NCBI RefSeq assembly: GCF_001447155.2
Contig: NZ_CP014754.1
Location: forward strand, 372,001-436,000
Source of the DNA: Marinobacter sp. LQ44
Lineage (GTDB): Bacteria > Pseudomonadota > Gammaproteobacteria > Pseudomonadales > Oleiphilaceae
DNA length: 64,000 nt
Reading direction: 5' to 3'
Shown: positions 52,179-60,493 of the stretch, in pieces
Layout of the letters: each line of letters opens with the position of its first letter
Position numbering within the stretch: the first letter of the stretch is position 1
The notes under the pieces: model-generated
Database searches by the model: none
What the model saw: only the letters and a program-made list of their open reading frames with translations
What the model was told of the DNA's origin: nothing
Position numbers and translations under genes: made by a program

Positions 52179-54551
52179 TCAGCTACCAACTGCGGTAACC
52201 GCAACCGTTTGCCAGCGGAAATTCGCGGCCCATTCATAAGCCTGTTGGTAAGGCATCGGCCTCGCATAATAGAACCCCTGCCCAAGATCGCACCCGAGTT
52301 CAATCAGACGTATGTGAGTCTCAGCATTTTCAATGCCCTCAGCCACCACCCGTCGGCCAAAGCTGCGGGCCAGGCCCAGTATTGCGGTGACCACCATCTC
52401 ACTCTCCGGATCATCCAGCATGTCATTGACAAAAGAACGATCAATCTTGATCTCGTGGGCAGGAAGCTTGCGGAAGTAGTCCAGAGAGGAATAGCCGGTA
52501 CCAAAATCGTCCAGCGACACCTCCACCCCCAAGTCCCGACACCGCCGAAGCGTGTCAATTACCAGGCTGGCATCATCCATGGCGGTGGTTTCAAGCAGCT
52601 CCAGAATCAGGCGGTGGCGGAGCCCGCGGGGCACACGCTCCACTGCCTGGGCCAGGTCTTCCGGGAAGGTTTTGCCCAGAAAGTGGGATGGGCTGAGGTT
52701 CACGCTCAGGGAATAGGCCAAACCCTGACTATTGAACAGCAACAGTTTGTCGATGGCTTCGTTGATCACCAGGTTGCCAACGGTGCGGGCGTATTCGGTG
52801 TACTCAATATGTTCCAGAAAGTGCCCCGGGCCCAGCAAGCCATCGTCCGGATGATTCCAGCGAATGAGCGCTTCGAAGCCTTCGATGACCCGGCGCTTGT
52901 AATCGACCTTGGGCTGGTAATACAACTCCAATTCGGCAAGACTGACGGCCTGGCCAATCTGCTCCAGAACCCTTACTCGCTCTTTCCGGGTAAAATGGGA
53001 CTGCAAATCAAAGATTTTGTAGGCGTTCTTGCCGGATTCCTTGGCTGCATACATTGCCTGGTCCGCGTGGCGAAGCAGTAAATCGGTGTCGGCGTCGTCA
53101 TCCGGATAAACGGTGACGCCCATGCTGCCAGACAGGTGTAAAACAAAGTGCCGGTAACTGATAGGCTGGCGGATGGCTTCCAGAATACGGGAATACACAC
53201 GCTCATCGTCTACATCCCGCAGTATCGCCACAAATTCGTCACCGCCAAGCCGGGCAATCACATCGTGGCCCCGCACGGTATTCTTCAGCCGGTCTGCAAT
53301 CGACCTGAGAACAGCATCGCCAACCGAGTGGCCGTGCTCGTCATTGATCTCCTTGAAACCATCGAGGTCGATAAAGCAAACCGCCACGGTGCCGCTACGC
53401 TGCTTGGCCTCAAACAGCTCCTGTTCAAACAGTTCCGTTAACCGTCGTCGGTTTGGCAACCCGGTCAGGGCATCAAAATTTGCGGCCTGTTCCAGGCTGA
53501 GTTGATGCTCACGTTTTTCCTGATAAAGACGCTTCCGTTCAATCAGGGTGCCGACGGTCTGCAACAGCGGGGCAAGGTCGTCGGCCATGCTTTCTTTGTA
53601 GCCGCCCACCCGGTTGGCCAGGCCAACCAACCCGATCAGATTCCCCCCACTGTATACCGGCAACCCGATATAACTGGCGATTGGAGGGTGACCAGGTGGC
53701 AGGCCACCGCGGCGGGCATCGTTTGCATAGTTGTTGGTAAGCACAACACCACCAGATACCATTCCTGCCCCCAAGAGGTTATCCAGCCTTTCGAACAGCA
53801 TGCCCCTGCGCTCTACCTGCTGGAACAAGGCCTGGGTTTCCGGGCTCCAGGCGATGTTGGTGATGGCGCCTACCTTGAGGTATGGCGTGCCATCGTCGTG
53901 ATACAGCACCTCACCAATAAACCCGAACTGGCTGCCCGTAAGAGCCAGTAGGTCCGCCAGCATCAACTCGAAGGCCGCCCGCTCGTTGTCGTTAGTCAGA
54001 AAGACATTCTGGGCCCGCTGGATGGCTCGACTGAGGTGCGACACCGTGACGTCACCCTCGTCTCCTCCGCTGAGATAAGCACATTCCAACTCGTCCTCGA
54101 TGAGACTGGCCAATGTACGAAGTACATCCAGCTCTACTTCCTGGATCTGGCGCGGCTTATCATCAATGATGCAAAGGGTTCCGAGCTTGAAGCCACTGGG
54201 CTCCCGAACAGGAATGCCCGCATAAAAACGGACGTGGGGTTGGCCGGTAACCAAGGGGTTGGATTTGAAGCGGGGGTCTTTGCTGGCATCCTCGACGATA
54301 AAAGCCTTGTCCTGACGGATCGCATAATCGCAGAAAGCCACTGAGCGTGGTGTTTCCTTAGCATCGATGCCGTCTTTGGATTTAAACCACTGGCGTTTAT
54401 CATCCAGAACGGTGAACAAGGCCGTTTTGACTCCATAAAACTGGCGGGCAATTCGAACCAGCCTGTCAAACCGTTCCTCTGGTGGCGTGTCCATAATCCC
54501 TAACTTCTCGAGCGCAGCGAGGCGCCTTTTCTCCATAGGGTCCAGGGGCAT
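52179..54551 (-). CDS. GAF-GAF-GGDEF-EAL cyclic-di-GMP signalling protein
   Basis: 790 residues. Two N-terminal GAF-type sensory domains (about 20-155, e.g. RSVAFCDYAIRQDKAFIVED, and about 170-330, e.g. YIGLPVYSGGNLIGLVGLAN). The diguanylate cyclase domain has an intact RLGGDEFVAI (about 437); the phosphodiesterase domain has an intact EGFEALIRWNH (about 560) and DDFGTGYSSLDYFRKL. No signal peptide or membrane helix is seen, so it is cytoplasmic. Both catalytic motifs are intact, but the net direction is not predictable. The start at 54551 has GGAG ten bases upstream; upstream codons to 54662 are not needed. It is transcribed alone. Confidence 0.92.
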   Translation of the reverse strand: MPLDPMEKRRLAALEKLGIMDTPPEERFDRLVRIARQFYGVKTALFTVLDDKRQWFKSKDGIDAKETPRSVAFCDYAIRQDKAFIVEDASKDPRFKSNPLVTGQPHVRFYAGIPVREPSGFKLGTLCIIDDKPRQIQEVELDVLRTLASLIEDELECAYLSGGDEGDVTVSHLSRAIQRAQNVFLTNDNERAAFELMLADLLALTGSQFGFIGEVLYHDDGTPYLKVGAITNIAWSPETQALFQQVERRGMLFERLDNLLGAGMVSGGVVLTNNYANDARRGGLPPGHPPIASYIGLPVYSGGNLIGLVGLANRVGGYKESMADDLAPLLQTVGTLIERKRLYQEKREHQLSLEQAANFDALTGLPNRRRLTELFEQELFEAKQRSGTVAVCFIDLDGFKEINDEHGHSVGDAVLRSIADRLKNTVRGHDVIARLGGDEFVAILRDVDDERVYSRILEAIRQPISYRHFVLHLSGSMGVTVYPDDDADTDLLLRHADQAMYAAKESGKNAYKIFDLQSHFTRKERVRVLEQIGQAVSLAELELYYQPKVDYKRRVIEGFEALIRWNHPDDGLLGPGHFLEHIEYTEYARTVGNLVINEAIDKLLLFNSQGLAYSLSVNLSPSHFLGKTFPEDLAQAVERVPRGLRHRLILELLETTAMDDASLVIDTLRRCRDLGVEVSLDDFGTGYSSLDYFRKLPAHEIKIDRSFVNDMLDDPESEMVVTAILGLARSFGRRVVAEGIENAETHIRLIELGCDLGQGFYYARPMPYQQAYEWAANFRWQTVAVTAVGS

Positions 54552-54987
54552 ACAGGTTTTGCTCCGCGTAAGGAAACACCAGACCAGGCCTTTTGGGCGT
54601 ATTAATTCTCCAGAAGAGGTACGAACAAATCCCTCTATCTTTCTGACATCAGTGTAGATCAAGGCAGGAATCAGAGTTACCAGATTTTAGTAACCAGACA
54701 ACAATGCGTTTAGGGGCCGTACGCTGTATGTCGAATAGGCAATACCCCCTGTGGGTAAATGCCTATGAAAAAAAGCTTTCTATTCTCAACCGGCAAGAGT
54801 ACAGTGACCGTCGTTGGAAAGATTTAGCAAAGCACTCATCAATAAGACGCATCTCTGTTGTAAGTTGTAACAAGTAGCTTTCGTCCTGTTTTTGATCACG
54901 CCAGTTTTTTGTTTCCGCACACCGCTGACCCAACCTCACAATGACGTTTGGCAGCAAATAAAATGATTGAATTCAGGATTTATAAAT
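54552..54987. other. Intergenic region with probable long 5' leader of the cold-shock gene
   Basis: 436 bp between divergent GGDEF-EAL and cold-shock genes. It is AT-rich toward the cold-shock gene and likely holds a long 5' untranslated leader, as cspA-type genes commonly have. No clear promoter was identified. A 20-codon ATG frame at 54764 (MKKSFLFSTG...) has no convincing ribosome site. Confidence 0.4.
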
Positions 54988-55194
54988 ATGTCTACTGTTA
55001 CCGGTACTGTTAAGTTTTTCAACGAATCAAAAGGTTTTGGCTTTATCACTCGTGAAGGCGGCCCGGACGTTTTCGTTCACTACAGCTCCATTCAGGGCGG
55101 CGGCTTCAAGACTCTGGCAGAAGGCCAGCAGGTTGAATTTACCGTTTCTCAGGGCCAGAAAGGTCCTCAGGCGGATAACGTAGTAGGTCTGTAA
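54988..55194 (+). CDS. CspA-family cold-shock protein
   Basis: 68 residues, a single cold-shock domain. RNA-binding motifs RNP1 (SKGFGFIT) and RNP2 (DVFVHYSSI) are intact, and the start [20 protein letters not shown] is canonical. The protein binds single-stranded RNA and acts as an RNA chaperone. AGGA lies nine bases before the ATG at 54988. Downstream is a hairpin that has been split from its T-run by an insertion sequence. Confidence 0.95.
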   Translation: MSTVTGTVKFFNESKGFGFITREGGPDVFVHYSSIQGGGFKTLAEGQQVEFTVSQGQKGPQADNVVGL

Positions 55195-55220
55195 TTTTAC
55201 AGCCCTGATACGATAGAAAA

Positions 55221-55238
55221 AGGCAGCTTCGGCTGCCT
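55221..55238. repeat. Left copy of the 18-bp target duplication (csp terminator stem-loop)
   Basis: AGGCAGCTTCGGCTGCCT, a 7-bp stem with a TTCG loop, lies directly before the IS left end. An identical copy lies directly after the right end (56852-56869). Together with AAAA before this copy and TTTTTT after the right one, the uninterrupted site would be a classic bidirectional terminator for csp and the convergent SDR gene. This copy lacks the T-run. Confidence 0.9.
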
Positions 55239-55249
55239 CAGATTGCTGA

Positions 55250-55274
55250 CGAACCCCGGTTTTTCCGGGGTTCG
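55250..55274 (-). terminator. Hairpin at the IS left end, terminator-like for the transposase gene
   Basis: CGAACCCCGG (55250-55259) and CCGGGGTTCG (55265-55274) form a perfect 10-bp stem with a TTTTT loop, 16 bp after the transposase stop on the minus strand. It may also shield the element from readthrough from csp. Confidence 0.5.
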
Positions 55275-55290
55275 TTGCGTTTGGACGCTG

Positions 55291-56775
55291 TTAAATTCCG
55301 TTGGCGATGGATTGAGTCCAATAATCCCGACCGGATTCCCAACACTCCAGATCGGCCAGTTTTTGGGCCCATTCCCGGATGGGCCTCTGTAACCCAGGTA
55401 TACCAAGGGATTTGAGCCATAAAAGACGCGCCAGGATCTGCGCGATCTTCTTCATATTCTGGGCAGCGGCGGCCAACAGGCACTGTTCACGCACTTTCGA
55501 GAGCCCTCGCAATCGAGCGTAACGATGACCATGCAACTGTTTGGCATCGGCGAACGACCGCTCCACGGTTTCCTGTCGTCGTTTGTAGAGCGCCTTGCCC
55601 CACGGGGTTAACCGGTAACTATCTGTTCGGTCTTTGCTGTCCTGCCAGACATGCCGGGTAAGCACTTTGACGTGGTTGGCGCTGCGCGTGCATTGGCTTA
55701 ATAGTGGGCAGTCTTTGCAGTGAGCCGGATTGGACTTGTACTCACGGTAGCCCAGCCGATTGGTCGTGGCGTAGATCAGTTGCTGACCTTGCGGGCAGCG
55801 ATACGTATTCGCTTCAGCGTCATAGGTGAAGGCCCGCTTTGGGAGATAGCCCTTGGGCTTGTTTGGTCGCCGGTAACCCATGACCCCATAGATGCCCCGG
55901 TCTTCCAGGCCCTTGCAGATACCTGCCGTGTAGTAACCCGCATCCAGGCCTACACCCCAGACATCGAAGCCAAATCGCTCACATTGTCGATCGAGCCGGT
56001 CGAGGTAGGGGCGGCTGTCGTGCAGGTTGGCCGGCGTGGCGTAGCTGTCGGTGATGATGGCGTTGCGGCCATCGACGGTGCGGTGATCAAGGTAGAAGAA
56101 GCCCTTGGGCTTGCCTTCCCGAACCATATAGCCACTGTCCGGATCGGTACGGCTGATCTTGGTGTCTTTGGTCTTGGCTGGCTGCTCGGACAGCTTCGTT
56201 TTCAAGGGCTTTTTGCCCTGGGCTTTGCGATCGCCTTCGATGGCATCTTCCAGGCTGTTCAGGTAGGCCGCCACCTTCTCCTCCGCCTGTTTCAGATCGT
56301 ACTTGTTCTTGTTGGCGTTGGCCTTGAGGTGCGTGCTGTCGGTGTACAACACTTCGCCGCCCACGAGGCCATAGCCCATGGCTTGGAGCACGATCTCATC
56401 AAAGATGTCCTGATAGATGGTAGTGTCCTGGAACCGCCGCCGGCGGTTCTGGCTCAGAGTAGAGGCGTCCGGAATCTTGTCGGTCAGGTTGAAGCGCAAG
56501 AACCAACGATAGGCCACGTTAACCTGTATCTCCCGCACCAGCTGACGCTCACTGCGAATGCCGAACAGATAGCCCAGAAACAGCATCTTGAACAGCACCA
56601 CCGGATCGAGTGCCGGCCGACCATTGTTCGAGCAGTACAAATGTCGAACCCGGTCACGAATAAATTCGAAATCGATGTACTGATCAATGTTGCGGAGAAG
56701 GTGGTTGTCGGGGACCAGCGATTCGAGACTGACCATCTCGAGTTCGTGTTGTTGCGGGGACGGCTCTTTGAGCAT
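55291..56775 (-). CDS. IS1182-family transposase
   Basis: 494 residues. N-terminal DUF772-type domain (LVPDNHLLRNIDQYIDFEFI, then RPALDPVVLFKMLFLGYLFG and IRSERQLVREIQVNVAYRWF). Catalytic DDE features: LYTDSTHLKANANKNK (first D), GVGLDAGYYTAGICKGLEDR (second D), and RQETVERSFADAKQLHGHRY (E). A Cys cluster (CKDCPLLSQC) precedes the last motif, as in this family. The start at 56775 has AGAGG seven bases upstream. The frame is intact, no frameshift. Confidence 0.93.
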   Translation of the reverse strand: MLKEPSPQQHELEMVSLESLVPDNHLLRNIDQYIDFEFIRDRVRHLYCSNNGRPALDPVVLFKMLFLGYLFGIRSERQLVREIQVNVAYRWFLRFNLTDKIPDASTLSQNRRRRFQDTTIYQDIFDEIVLQAMGYGLVGGEVLYTDSTHLKANANKNKYDLKQAEEKVAAYLNSLEDAIEGDRKAQGKKPLKTKLSEQPAKTKDTKISRTDPDSGYMVREGKPKGFFYLDHRTVDGRNAIITDSYATPANLHDSRPYLDRLDRQCERFGFDVWGVGLDAGYYTAGICKGLEDRGIYGVMGYRRPNKPKGYLPKRAFTYDAEANTYRCPQGQQLIYATTNRLGYREYKSNPAHCKDCPLLSQCTRSANHVKVLTRHVWQDSKDRTDSYRLTPWGKALYKRRQETVERSFADAKQLHGHRYARLRGLSKVREQCLLAAAAQNMKKIAQILARLLWLKSLGIPGLQRPIREWAQKLADLECWESGRDYWTQSIANGI

Positions 56776-56851
56776 GGGGCAGCCTCTGAAAAGTCGATAC
56801 CCCAATTACAACAAACCCCCGCCGAAATGGCGAGGGTTTGTCAGCAGTCTG

Positions 56852-56875
56852 AGGCAGCTTCGGCTGCCTTTTTTC
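56852..56875. terminator. Right copy of the 18-bp duplication with T-run: relic of the shared csp/SDR terminator
   Basis: AGGCAGCTTCGGCTGCCT followed by TTTTTT. Read on the plus strand it is a complete intrinsic terminator, now downstream of the IS rather than of csp. For the SDR gene (minus strand) the stem comes 14 bp after its stop, but the sequence following it is now IS end sequence instead of T-run. Confidence 0.85.
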
Positions 56876-56883
56876 GTTTCTGT

Positions 56884-57684
56884 TCACTGGCGTGCTTTCT
56901 GCCCCAACTTTTTATCCATCAGTCTGAACAACGGCTGGGTGTAACGTGTAACCGGACCAGGTAACGCCGCAAGCGCAATGCTGCCGGCAGTCCCCATCAG
57001 GCTACCAACCCGTGCCGGCCCTTCATCCACCGCCTTGACGATCCAGCCCGCGGCCTTGTCCGGAGTCATCATCGGCATGTGTTTGTAAATGCTGGTTTGC
57101 GACGACATGGGCGTGCGAACCATCGGATAGTACACCACGGTTACGTCTATCCCCTGATCACCCATTTCCGCCAACAAAGAGCGTGAGAAAGACTCCAGCG
57201 CGGTCTTGCTGGCCAGGTAAGCGGAAAACAAGGGAATCGGAACCTGGGAGGACAAGGTGGAGATGTTCACCACCTGCCCTCGGCCCTGGGCCAACATCCG
57301 CGGAAGCAGTTTCAGTGTTAAGCCTACAGCCGCAACATAGTTGATATTCATGGTGCGCTGGTAATCGTGCAGCCGGTCCAGAGCCTGGGAGATGGGGCGG
57401 CGGATGGAACGGGCGGCATTATTGACCAACACATCTACCCTATCGTGCTCGGCCAGTATCCGGTCTGCAACAGACTGCAAACCGGCTTCATCCGTCAAGT
57501 CCGCCGGGTATACCCAGGCTTTACCGCCCTCGGCGATAATCGCCTGCTGCACTCTCTTTAATTCATCCTCCCGACGAGCCACAAGGCAAAGACGCGCCCC
57601 TTTTCGGGCCAATTGATAGGCAGCCTGTTCACCAATACCGCTGGACGAGCCCGTCAGAACAATGGTCTTGCCGCTCACACTCAT
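56884..57684 (-). CDS. Short-chain dehydrogenase/reductase
   Basis: 266 residues. Nucleotide motif IVLTGSSSGIGEQAAYQLAR, NNAARS (NAG-like), and the active-site Ser-Tyr-Lys in VNISTLSSQVPIPLFSAYLA followed by SKTALE. The C-terminal region contains a hydrophobic stretch (GSIALAALPGPVTRYTQP), as in lipid-linked SDRs such as acyl-DHAP or fatty acyl reductase-related members. Substrate not evident. The start at 57684 gives the normal N-terminus; the open frame upstream is not coding-like. It is divergent from a DadA-like oxidase. Confidence 0.88.
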   Translation of the reverse strand: MSVSGKTIVLTGSSSGIGEQAAYQLARKGARLCLVARREDELKRVQQAIIAEGGKAWVYPADLTDEAGLQSVADRILAEHDRVDVLVNNAARSIRRPISQALDRLHDYQRTMNINYVAAVGLTLKLLPRMLAQGRGQVVNISTLSSQVPIPLFSAYLASKTALESFSRSLLAEMGDQGIDVTVVYYPMVRTPMSSQTSIYKHMPMMTPDKAAGWIVKAVDEGPARVGSLMGTAGSIALAALPGPVTRYTQPLFRLMDKKLGQKARQ

Positions 57685-57787
57685 GAATACACCCCGGTTT
57701 CTTGTCTTGTTTTTATAACGCCACCTTGATACACCTTGGCGCACTGCCGCGCCGAAAGGCTTCAAGTATAACAACGTGATAAACGCC

Positions 57788-59152
57788 ATGGGCATAGACT
57801 ACAGCAAACTTGGCTCACCGGAGACCCGGTCTTTCTGGCTTAATCAATTTGGCCCCTACTCACCTAACCCGCCGCTAATTGAAGACCACCGGACCGACAT
57901 TGTGATTATTGGCGGTGGATTCACCGGCTTGTCCTGTGCAGCGCACCTGAAGGAACTGGACCCATCAGTCGAAGTCACCGTTCTGGAAGGCAGTGCCGTT
58001 GGTTTTGGGGCCTCAGGGCGCAACGGCGGGTTTTCAATGACCCTGTTCGGCTTTGAGCCCGAGATCACCTGCCTGCTGCACGGCAAGGAAAAGGCCCGGG
58101 CCGCCCACCAGTACATGGAAGATGCCGTCGACTACGTGCGTGATTGTGTTACCCGATACGACTTCGACAGCGATTACGAACACAATGGCTTTCTGCGGAT
58201 TGCACTGACCAACAAACATCGTGGGCGCCTGCAAAAACAGCAGGATCTCTACCATGAACTGGGGTTCTCAAGCTCCTTTGATTGGTGGGGCGAAGACCAG
58301 CTCTCGCAACGGCTTCACAGCCCGCTGGCTAAAGCCGGCCTGTTTGAGCAACGGTGTGGCATTCTGAACCCGGCGAAGCATGTCCGGCACTGGAAAGCCA
58401 TCTGCGAACAACTGGGTGTCCATATCTATGAAGACACCCAATGCCGGGCCATCACCTATCCTCAGGGAGGGGTTACCGTGCAAACGTCCGGCGGCACCGT
58501 TAACGCCAGCAAAGTGTTACTGGCAACCAACGCATACAGCCATCTACTGCCGGAAATGGGAGCGTTTCGTCGTAATCAGACCCCCATCTGGACACATCAG
58601 ATCGTCACCCAGCCCCTCACTCCAGAGCAGTGGCAAGCCATCGGCTGGGCCGGACGCTACGGTATAGAGACCAACCGGCACCTGGTTCACTACCTGAGGC
58701 CAACGGCAGACGGGCGCATTACCTTTGGCGGCGCCAACGTGGTGACCACCGCGGGCCAGAACATGAGCCTCGACCACCACAAACCAACATGGCGGACACT
58801 GGAAAAACACCTGAAAACCCTGTTCCCGCAACTGGCGGAGATTGGCATTGATTATCAGTGGGGTGGCCCGGTGTCGGTCACCCTGGACATGGTTCCCAAC
58901 CTTGGATTCTACAAAGATGATCGCACGCTGTACCTGTGCGGATGCACTGGCCATGGTGTATCCCTGACGCAATACAGCGGGAAAACCCTGGCGGAGCTGG
59001 CTATTGGCCGGGAGAGTAAACGAACCCAGGCCTGGTTTGTTAATCGAACACCGGTGCGCTGGCCTTTAGAGCCATTTAGACAACTGGGTATAGCGGCGGT
59101 TAAGGGAGCTCTTAAAGCTGAGGATTATTGGTGGGAGCGGAAGCTTTGGTAG
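57788..59152 (+). CDS. FAD-dependent amine/amino-acid oxidase (DadA/PuuB-like)
   Basis: 454 residues of the DAO superfamily. FAD motif DIVIIGGGFTGLSCAAHLKE, then VLEGSAVGFGASGRNGGFSM (the covalent- or tight-FAD region of PuuB-type proteins) and the C-terminal CTGHGVSLTQYSGKTLAELA. GammaGlu-putrescine oxidase and related enzymes share these motifs, but no polyamine genes are nearby. The start at 57788 has no strong ribosome site; 57776 is an alternative. The terminal 300 bp up to the tRNA genes hold nothing else recognised. Confidence 0.88.
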   Translation: MGIDYSKLGSPETRSFWLNQFGPYSPNPPLIEDHRTDIVIIGGGFTGLSCAAHLKELDPSVEVTVLEGSAVGFGASGRNGGFSMTLFGFEPEITCLLHGKEKARAAHQYMEDAVDYVRDCVTRYDFDSDYEHNGFLRIALTNKHRGRLQKQQDLYHELGFSSSFDWWGEDQLSQRLHSPLAKAGLFEQRCGILNPAKHVRHWKAICEQLGVHIYEDTQCRAITYPQGGVTVQTSGGTVNASKVLLATNAYSHLLPEMGAFRRNQTPIWTHQIVTQPLTPEQWQAIGWAGRYGIETNRHLVHYLRPTADGRITFGGANVVTTAGQNMSLDHHKPTWRTLEKHLKTLFPQLAEIGIDYQWGGPVSVTLDMVPNLGFYKDDRTLYLCGCTGHGVSLTQYSGKTLAELAIGRESKRTQAWFVNRTPVRWPLEPFRQLGIAAVKGALKAEDYWWERKLW

Positions 59153-59338
59153 AGCCCTCACGCATTCGATGGAGTCATCTCCTCCGTTACTGAGGAACAC
59201 CTATTATGGGCCAGCACGAACCGACGCTAAATTCGCTGACAGACACGAACAAACACGAAAAATATGTTCGCAGAACCTTCCCAGCACATACGCCGGTTAA
59301 TGCTCTGGATCCTAAGGTACAAAAAGATATGGTAAAAA

Positions 59339-59412
59339 TGGAGGCGCGGGTCGGAATCGAACCGGCGTACACGGAGTTGCAGTCCGCTGCATAACCACTC
59401 TGCCACCGCGCC
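59339..59412 (-). tRNA. tRNA-Cys (GCA)
   Basis: 74 nt on the minus strand from GGCGCGG (59412) to the encoded CCA (59341-59339). The acceptor stem GGCGCGG/CCGCGCC, the anticodon loop with GCA (ACTGCAACT), the T arm GGTTCGATTCC and the discriminator U73 (typical of tRNA-Cys) are all seen. It follows tRNA-Gly by 54 bp, as one transcript. Confidence 0.96.
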
Positions 59413-59466
59413 GGGTAAGCCTGGATTCTGGCTTATGCTCTCAGGAGGCGTGAGAGACTTGGAAAT

Positions 59467-59542
59467 TGGAGCGGGAAACGAGATTCGAACTCGCGACCCC
59501 AACCTTGGCAAGGTTGTGCTCTACCAACTGAGCTATTCCCGC
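59467..59542 (-). tRNA. tRNA-Gly (GCC)
   Basis: 76 nt on the minus strand from GCGGGAA (59542) to CCA (59469-59467). Acceptor stem GCGGGAA/TTCCCGC, D arm AGCTCAGTTGGTAGAGC, anticodon GCC within CTTGCCAAG, T arm GAGTTCGAATCTC. It is first in the Gly-Cys transcript. A tRNA-Leu that often follows in other gammaproteobacteria is not seen. Confidence 0.97.
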
Positions 59543-59579
59543 TCTTCGTCTAGAGGCTTTGCCTCGTCAACGGCTGCGT

Positions 59580-59607
59580 ATTCTACGGATTCCGCCGGGG
59601 GCGTCAA
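59580..59607 (-). promoter_or_regulatory. Sigma-70 promoter of the tRNA-Gly/tRNA-Cys transcript
   Basis: On the minus strand TTGACG (59607-59602), a 16-bp spacer and TAGAAT (59585-59580), 37 bp before the tRNA-Gly 5' end. A GC-rich stretch follows the -10, as in stringently controlled stable-RNA promoters. An A/T-rich UP-like stretch lies upstream. Confidence 0.85.
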
Positions 59608-59782
59608 CACCTTTTTTTCAAGTTTTTGTTTTTACGGCAATTGTGAACAAACTTTAGCCAAAACCACCGGTTTTTGTCATTTCCGGCCAACCCATCAGAA
59701 CCGTTATCTGCGCAATGGTTTATCGCCCCCACATCTTTCAGAATCCATGACACCCAATCACATTATCAGGCAGACCAATACC

Positions 59783-60487
59783 ATGCGCGTTCCCGCAACC
59801 GTCATCGCTACCCTCTTTACCCTGTCAACCATGGTGGCCAGCCACGCATCTGGCGAAGGATGGGCGCCCAAGCAGCAAGGCAAGGAACGGTCTGACATCA
59901 ACACCTATGTCAGGACCGTTTCGGATACACCAATCAAACAGTTCCGCGGTGTGGTTGAAATCCAGCACTCTATGGTGGCTGCGCTATCGGTGATTGATGA
60001 CATCTCCCTGTGCCAACAGTGGATCTACAACTGCCAGGAAGCCAACTACCACGTTACAGATGACGGTGAGCGGCTACTGTGGATGAAATTTGATGGCGTT
60101 TGGCCAGCCTCAGACCGGGATGTGGTGATGAAGTCCGTATTCCTTCAGGACGAACCGGGTGGCGCTGTCACGGTGCAATCCACGGGCCGCCCGGATGATG
60201 CCCCGCAGCAATCCGGTTACGTGCGCATCCCCATGCTGGATAACAGCTTTTTGGTAGAACCGCTTGAGGATGGCTGGATACGGGTAACATTCACCACCCA
60301 TATGGATCCGGGAGGTCTCGTGCCCGCCTGGGTGGCCAATATTGTGGCTACCGATGCACCAATTCGAACACTGGAAGGGTTAAAACGGATGATGGAAACA
60401 TCACCCTATCGTGACTATTCAACGAGCGCGCCGCCGAAAGAATTGGTCGAGAAGCACAACCTGCGCTTCCCGACCGGCGATTCCTGA
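59783..60487 (+). CDS. Secreted START-domain (SRPBCC) protein
   Basis: 234 residues with a signal peptide (MRVPATVIATLFTLSTMVAS, cleavage near SHASG). The START-like fold is suggested by FRGVVEIQHSMVAALSVIDD, ISLCQQWIYNCQEANYHVTD, VWPASDRDVVMKSVFLQ and the C-terminal helix IRTLEGLKRMMETSPY. Such proteins bind hydrophobic ligands in the periplasm. The open frame extends upstream through the tRNA-Gly gene, so a start before 59747 is ruled out; 59783 gives a clean signal peptide. It is convergent with the L,D-transpeptidase. Confidence 0.83.
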   Translation: MRVPATVIATLFTLSTMVASHASGEGWAPKQQGKERSDINTYVRTVSDTPIKQFRGVVEIQHSMVAALSVIDDISLCQQWIYNCQEANYHVTDDGERLLWMKFDGVWPASDRDVVMKSVFLQDEPGGAVTVQSTGRPDDAPQQSGYVRIPMLDNSFLVEPLEDGWIRVTFTTHMDPGGLVPAWVANIVATDAPIRTLEGLKRMMETSPYRDYSTSAPPKELVEKHNLRFPTGDS

Positions 60488-60493
60488 GCTACC

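Larger units (their letters stand above)
55239..56851 (-). mobile_element. IS1182-family insertion sequence, complete (1613 bp)
   Basis: Bounded by 18-bp imperfect terminal inverted repeats: CAGATTGCTGACGAACCC at 55239-55256 and, read on the minus strand, CAGACTGCTGACAAACCC at 56851-56834 (two mismatches). Flanked by a perfect 18-bp duplication of the csp/SDR terminator stem-loop. Each end also contains a hairpin just inside the repeat: CGAACCCCGG/CCGGGGTTCG at 55250-55274, and CAAACCCCCGCC/GGCGAGGGTTTG near 56813-56840 with one mismatch. One intact transposase gene lies inside on the minus strand, so the element looks recently inserted and possibly active. Family assignment rests on the transposase sequence. 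Confidence 0.9.

Noticed and set aside
52038..53081. Plus-strand open frame of 347 codons opposite the GGDEF-EAL gene
   Set aside because: It lies opposite conserved EAL and GGDEF motifs, and its composition and lack of ribosome site mark it as a shadow.
54764..54826. 20-codon frame before the cold-shock gene, possible leader peptide
   Set aside because: It is short, has no convincing ribosome-binding site and shows no attenuator structure around it.
54763..54957. Minus-strand 64-codon frame in the csp leader
   Set aside because: No ribosome site, no motif, and low coding quality.
55720..56964. Long plus-strand open frame (414 codons) opposite the transposase
   Set aside because: It is antisense to an intact, motif-complete transposase, extends across the IS end, and has no recognisable domain.
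59206..59394. Plus-strand open frame of 62 codons before and across tRNA-Cys
   Set aside because: It runs into the tRNA-Cys gene on the opposite strand and resembles spurious frames often called next to tRNAs.
59435..59782. Upstream extension of the START-domain gene through tRNA-Gly
   Set aside because: It overlaps a well-formed tRNA gene and its promoter; the start at 59783 gives a proper signal peptide.
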